Positions 60,879-64,000 of a stretch of 64,000 bases of DNA are shown piece by piece. Location: the NCBI RefSeq assembly GCF_028736235.1, contig NZ_CP117884.1:1860001-1924000 (forward strand), given 5' to 3'. The notes beneath the pieces are model-generated. The model saw only the letters and a program-made list of their open reading frames with translations, searched no databases and was not told where the DNA came from. The stretch comes from Lacticaseibacillus pabuli. GTDB taxonomy: Bacteria > Bacillota > Bacilli > Lactobacillales > Lactobacillaceae. Within the stretch, counting starts at the first letter, position 1; each line of letters opens with the position of its first letter. The translations under genes were made by a program, and so were the position numbers.

Positions 60879-62219
60879 ATGAGTAAAGCAATTTCTAACG
60901 AAAACATCGTGCAGTATGCCAAGGACCTGGCCGCAACGCCAGCAGCCGCAGCACTGCAGAAAACCGTTATGAACAACGGGATTCTCAAGAGTGCTGAAAA
61001 CACCGACAGCAAGGTTAAGATGACGCCTGTCTTCTCAATTGATCTTGAGACTGGCGCCGTTGCCAACCAGAAGCAGTCCGGCCGTTGCTGGATGTTTGCC
61101 GCCCTGAACACCATGCGTCATTCAATCCAGGCACAGTTCAAAATCAAAGACTTCGAACTTTCACAGAACTACACTTTCTTCTGGGACAAGTTCGAAAAGG
61201 CCAACTACTTTTACGAAAACGTTCTGGCCACCGCTGACCAGCCAACTGACTCTCGTAAAGTCGCCTTCCTGATGACTACCCCTCAGCAGGATGGTGGCCA
61301 ATGGGATATGCTCACGGCAATTATCGACAAGTACGGGATTGTGCCTAAGTCCGTCATGCCTGAAACCTACTCCTCTTCCAAGAGTAGCGAACTGAACGCA
61401 ACCTTGAACCTCAAGTTGCGTAAGGACGCCGTTGCCCTTCGCCAGATGGTCGCTGACAAGGCAAGCGAACAGGCCATCGAAGACACGAAGAGCAAGTTCC
61501 TCTCCGAAGTCTACCGGATTCTGGCTTACACGCTGGGCAACCCACCTACAGAATTCGACTTCGAATACCGCGATGACGATAAGAATTACCACATCGACCA
61601 GAAGTTGACCCCACAGTCCTTCTACAAGAAGTACATCAACTGGGATCTGAACCAGTACCAGTCCCTGATCAACTCCCCAACCGCTGACAAGCCATACAAC
61701 CACTTGTACACCGTTGAAATGTTAGGTAACGTTCTTGGCGGCCGTGAAGTGCGCCACTACAACCTGGCAATCGATGACTTCAAGGCCGCTGCAATCAAGC
61801 AGCTCGAAGCCGGCGAATCAGTTTGGTTCGGTAGTGATGTGGGTAAGGAATCCGACCGTCAACTCGGGATTATGGACCCTAACATCTACGACCAGGACGG
61901 TCTCTTCAACACTAGTTTTGCGATGACCAAGGCAGAACGCCTCGATTACGCCCAGAGCCTCATGACCCACGCCATGGTTCTCACCGGTGTTGATATTGTG
62001 AACGGCAAGCCAACCAAGTGGAAGGTTGAAAACTCTTGGGGCGACAAGGTCGGCGACAAGGGTTACTTCGTTGCTTCCGATGCCTGGTTTGACGAATACG
62101 TCTACCAGATCGTGGTCAACAAGAAGTTCTTGGCACAGGCTGATCAGGACACCATCAAGGCTGAATACGACAAGCCAACCTTGCTTGCACCATGGGATCC
62201 AATGGGTGCACTTGCATAA
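60879..62219 (+). CDS. pepC: Aminopeptidase C (paralogue 2)
   Basis: The 446-residue C1B peptidase has catalytic Cys in KQSGRCWMFA (about residue 71), His in MTHAMVLTGVD and Asn in VENSWG. It ends in the canonical APWDPMGALA tail. It releases N-terminal amino acids from peptides in the cytoplasm. The tandem layout with paralogue 1 resembles pepC-pepG of other lactobacilli. A terminator follows. Confidence 0.93.
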   Translation: MSKAISNENIVQYAKDLAATPAAAALQKTVMNNGILKSAENTDSKVKMTPVFSIDLETGAVANQKQSGRCWMFAALNTMRHSIQAQFKIKDFELSQNYTFFWDKFEKANYFYENVLATADQPTDSRKVAFLMTTPQQDGGQWDMLTAIIDKYGIVPKSVMPETYSSSKSSELNATLNLKLRKDAVALRQMVADKASEQAIEDTKSKFLSEVYRILAYTLGNPPTEFDFEYRDDDKNYHIDQKLTPQSFYKKYINWDLNQYQSLINSPTADKPYNHLYTVEMLGNVLGGREVRHYNLAIDDFKAAAIKQLEAGESVWFGSDVGKESDRQLGIMDPNIYDQDGLFNTSFAMTKAERLDYAQSLMTHAMVLTGVDIVNGKPTKWKVENSWGDKVGDKGYFVASDAWFDEYVYQIVVNKKFLAQADQDTIKAEYDKPTLLAPWDPMGALA

Positions 62220-62231
62220 CAATGAATACTG

Positions 62232-62262
62232 GAAAGTCACGCTACGGCGTGGCTTTTTATTT
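62232..62262 (+). terminator. pepC terminator
   Basis: AGTCACGC-tac-GGCGTGGCT followed by TTTTATTT. Confidence 0.85.
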
Positions 62263-62335
62263 GTGCATCGGAATATAATATTTATTTTAATGAATATTTA
62301 CAACCGTTATTCACCTACTTTTGTGAATTTATCGG

Positions 62336-62364
62336 TTGACAGTCTCTCACTTGAGCATTATGGT
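62336..62364 (+). promoter_or_regulatory. Promoter of the aminotransferase leader
   Basis: Perfect -35 TTGACA, 17 bases, TATGGT, about 30 bases before the leader peptide start. Confidence 0.7.
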
Positions 62365-62395
62365 AATAGTATCAAATATTCAGGGAGTTCTAATT

Positions 62396-62449
62396 ATGAC
62401 AACAAGCACGCACCTTAGTTGCAAATTTTTTAGCTGGTATTTCGGGTAG
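62396..62449 (+). CDS. Aromatic leader peptide (attenuator)
   Basis: A 17-residue ORF, MTTSTHLSCKFFSWYFG, starts eight bases after an AGGGAG ribosome-binding site. Five of its last seven codons specify Phe, Trp or Tyr. An 8-bp hairpin (GTCATCCG at 62449-62456, CGGATGAC at 62479-62486) begins at its stop codon, and a terminator lies 95 bases further. It is too short for a normal gene call, but its placement before an aromatic-type aminotransferase is hard to explain by chance. Confidence 0.75.
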   Translation: MTTSTHLSCKFFSWYFG

Positions 62450-62543
62450 TCATCCGGGAGCCAGTTCTTTGCGGCGCGCGGATGACGGACAGGCATTCGC
62501 GCTGGTGTGAGATTGGTCACGTAATTAGGCTCAATCGTAAACA

Positions 62544-62587
62544 AACCACCGTGTGCCTCGATGACGAAGCGGACGGTGGTTTTTGTT
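62544..62587 (+). terminator. Attenuator terminator upstream of the aminotransferase
   Basis: AACCACCGT (62544-62552) pairs with ACGGTGGTT (62573-62581), followed by a T-rich tail, about 20 bases before the structural gene. An intrinsic terminator inside a promoter-gene leader implies regulated read-through. Confidence 0.82.
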
Positions 62588-62609
62588 GCTCCCCCGAAAG
62601 GAAATTATT

Positions 62610-63812
62610 ATGCCAAATACAAAACAATCATTGCTCAAAGATTTGGATCACTTGTACGACGGACTGGGGGCCAACCCCATCCGAGTGTTTGATGCAGAAG
62701 CCAACAAGATTGACGGCGTGGTGAAACTGACGCTCGGGGAACCTGACTTCAACGTTCCTGAACATATCAAGCAGGCTGCTATCGACTCCATCAACAACAA
62801 CGAATCGCACTATGGCCCGTCAAACGGTTGGCCCAAGTTGCGCCAGGCTGCGACCCACTTTCTCAAGGATCGTTACGCACTGGACTACGACCCGGACAGC
62901 GAACTGGTCGTCACAGTTGGCGCTACCGAGGGCCTGCACGCTTGCCTAGACACGCTGCTGAATCCTGGCGACAAGGTGTTAATGCCAAGTCCGACCTTCT
63001 CACTCTACGATCAGCTCATCCGGATTAACGGTGCCGAGCCCGTGTACATCAACACGGCGGCAACAGACTTTGTCCTGACGCCTGAGCAACTGGAAGCTGC
63101 ACTAGCTCAGGAAGGTCCCCGCGTTAAAGCCATCCTGTTAAACTTCCCATCCAACCCCACTGGTGTAACCTACAGCAAAGCCCAGGTTGAAGCCATCGCG
63201 AAGGTCGTTGCGAAAACTGACATTGCCGTCATCTCGGATGAAATTTACTCCGAACTCACTTACGGCAGCACCCATTACTCATTTGCCAAGGCATTGCCGG
63301 AGCAAACCTTGCTCATTAACGGGGTGTCCAAGTCGCACGCCATGACGGGTTGGCGCATTGGGATTATCGCGGGTCCAGCTGAGCTCATGAAGCGGGTCAT
63401 GCTGGCCCACGCCTTTGATGTCACCGTCGCTTCCAACCCAGCAATGGCCGGAGCCACTGAGGCCTTTGCCACCGAAGCCGGCCGTCAGGACTCCCTCGCG
63501 ATGAAGGCTGAATACATCAAGCGGCGTGATTACGTTGTCGCCGAGATGCGTGACATGGGCTTCACCATTCCGGAACCCACCGGCGCCTTCTACGTCTTCG
63601 CCAAAATTCCCGCCGGCTGCATTCAGGACGACCAGGAATTTTGCTACGACCTGTTGCGCAAGAACAAGTTGGCCGTTATCGCTGGCGGCGGTTTTGGTCC
63701 TGGCGGTGAGGCACACATTCGCGTCAGCTACGCCGCATCCATGGCAACCTTACAAGAGGCCATGAAACGGTTGCGCGCCTACGTTACTGCTAATCAAAGT
63801 ACGCATAAGTAA
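62610..63812 (+). CDS. Class I aminotransferase, probably aromatic-type (AraT-like)
   Basis: The 400-residue PLP enzyme has the class I fold. LTLGEPDFNVPEHI opens it, NFPSNPTG lies near residue 180, SDEIYSELTYG carries the PLP Asp/Tyr, and the Schiff-base Lys is in GVSKSHAMTGWRIG near residue 240. The aromatic assignment rests on resemblance to lactic acid bacterial AraT, the aromatic leader peptide and the hicD partner. AAAGGAAA precedes the ATG at 62610. Confidence 0.87.
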   Translation: MPNTKQSLLKDLDHLYDGLGANPIRVFDAEANKIDGVVKLTLGEPDFNVPEHIKQAAIDSINNNESHYGPSNGWPKLRQAATHFLKDRYALDYDPDSELVVTVGATEGLHACLDTLLNPGDKVLMPSPTFSLYDQLIRINGAEPVYINTAATDFVLTPEQLEAALAQEGPRVKAILLNFPSNPTGVTYSKAQVEAIAKVVAKTDIAVISDEIYSELTYGSTHYSFAKALPEQTLLINGVSKSHAMTGWRIGIIAGPAELMKRVMLAHAFDVTVASNPAMAGATEAFATEAGRQDSLAMKAEYIKRRDYVVAEMRDMGFTIPEPTGAFYVFAKIPAGCIQDDQEFCYDLLRKNKLAVIAGGGFGPGGEAHIRVSYAASMATLQEAMKRLRAYVTANQSTHK

Positions 63813-63842
63813 ACTGGATTTAACCTTGGAGGAACAAAATTT

Positions 63843-64000
63843 ATGACTCGTAAAGTAGCTATTATCGGCGTTGGCCACGTTGGCGCAACCGTCGCACATA
63901 ATTTAATTCTAAATGGTCGCGTTGACGATCTCACCCTCATTGATATCAACGAGGACAAGGTCAAGGCCGATGAACTCGACTTCCGGGACGCCATGGCCAA
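63843..64000 (+). CDS. hicD: L-2-hydroxyisocaproate dehydrogenase (partial, runs off the window)
   Basis: The 52 visible residues form the NAD-binding start of an LDH/L-Hic[22 protein letters not shown] with GxGxxG-type glycines, then [20 protein letters not shown], which matches L-HicDH better than LDH. It lies 30 bases after the aminotransferase behind TTGGAGGAAC, so the two are probably one operon converting amino acids via 2-keto acids to 2-hydroxy acids. Confidence 0.85.
   Translation, partial: MTRKVAIIGVGHVGATVAHNLILNGRVDDLTLIDINEDKVKADELDFRDAMA

Overview
The window is a low-GC Gram-positive chromosome segment of mid GC content. It most likely comes from a lactic acid bacterium of the family Lactobacillaceae. 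The 16S genes carry signatures I associate with the Lacticaseibacillus side of that family, but I could not run a comparison. Family-typical content includes an SMK-box (SAM-III) riboswitch on metK, a T-box on serS, LTA and glycolipid synthesis genes, a deoxynucleoside kinase, tandem PepC-type peptidases, an aromatic-type aminotransferase followed by an L-2-hydroxyisocaproate dehydrogenase, and two rRNA operons with a 24-gene tRNA cluster.

Layout. (1) 1-3530, minus strand: a four-gene operon of two PlsC-like acyltransferases around two GT8 glycosyltransferases, with a palindromic operator candidate. (2) 3587-8160: a DHA2 drug exporter, metK, a small membrane protein and an EamA transporter. 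(3) 8786-25988: a 17.2-kb element integrated in the 3' end of tRNA-Ser(GGA). It carries an integrase, a repressor, excisionase-like proteins, a primase, a VapE helicase, an iteron-flanked origin candidate, HNH endonuclease, TerS/TerL, portal, a protease-capsid fusion and two head-completion proteins, but no tail or lysis genes. This gene set fits a capsid-forming phage satellite (cf-PICI-like) that would need helper-phage tails. An IS21-family element sits between its HNH and terS genes. (4) 25976-31330: rRNA operon 1 (minus). (5) 31572-38352: ltaS, a YkuJ-like gene, a lipid flippase-like gene, two glycolipid glucosyltransferases and a Nudix hydrolase. (6) 38502-46130: rRNA operon 2 with Ile/Ala spacer tRNAs and a downstream cluster of 24 tRNAs (minus). 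(7) 46216-64000: serS with T-box, a deoxynucleoside kinase, an Mga-like regulator broken by one in-frame stop, Cys-less L33, RluD-type synthase, an SOS-controlled UvrX-type polymerase operon, an amino acid permease, aldo/keto reductase, a GGDEF protein, rhodanese, two PepC paralogues, and the aminotransferase-hicD operon.

Two things stand out. The first is the satellite: it has its own capsid and packaging genes, a visible attachment-site architecture, a terminator swap at the tRNA operon it entered, and an origin candidate. The second is the leader of the aminotransferase gene. It holds an RBS-equipped 17-residue ORF ending in a run of aromatic codons (FFSWYF), followed by a rho-independent terminator just before the structural gene. 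This looks like ribosome-mediated attenuation in response to aromatic amino acids, a mechanism rarely reported in Firmicutes.

All calls rest on reading the sequence and on family knowledge. No database search was run.
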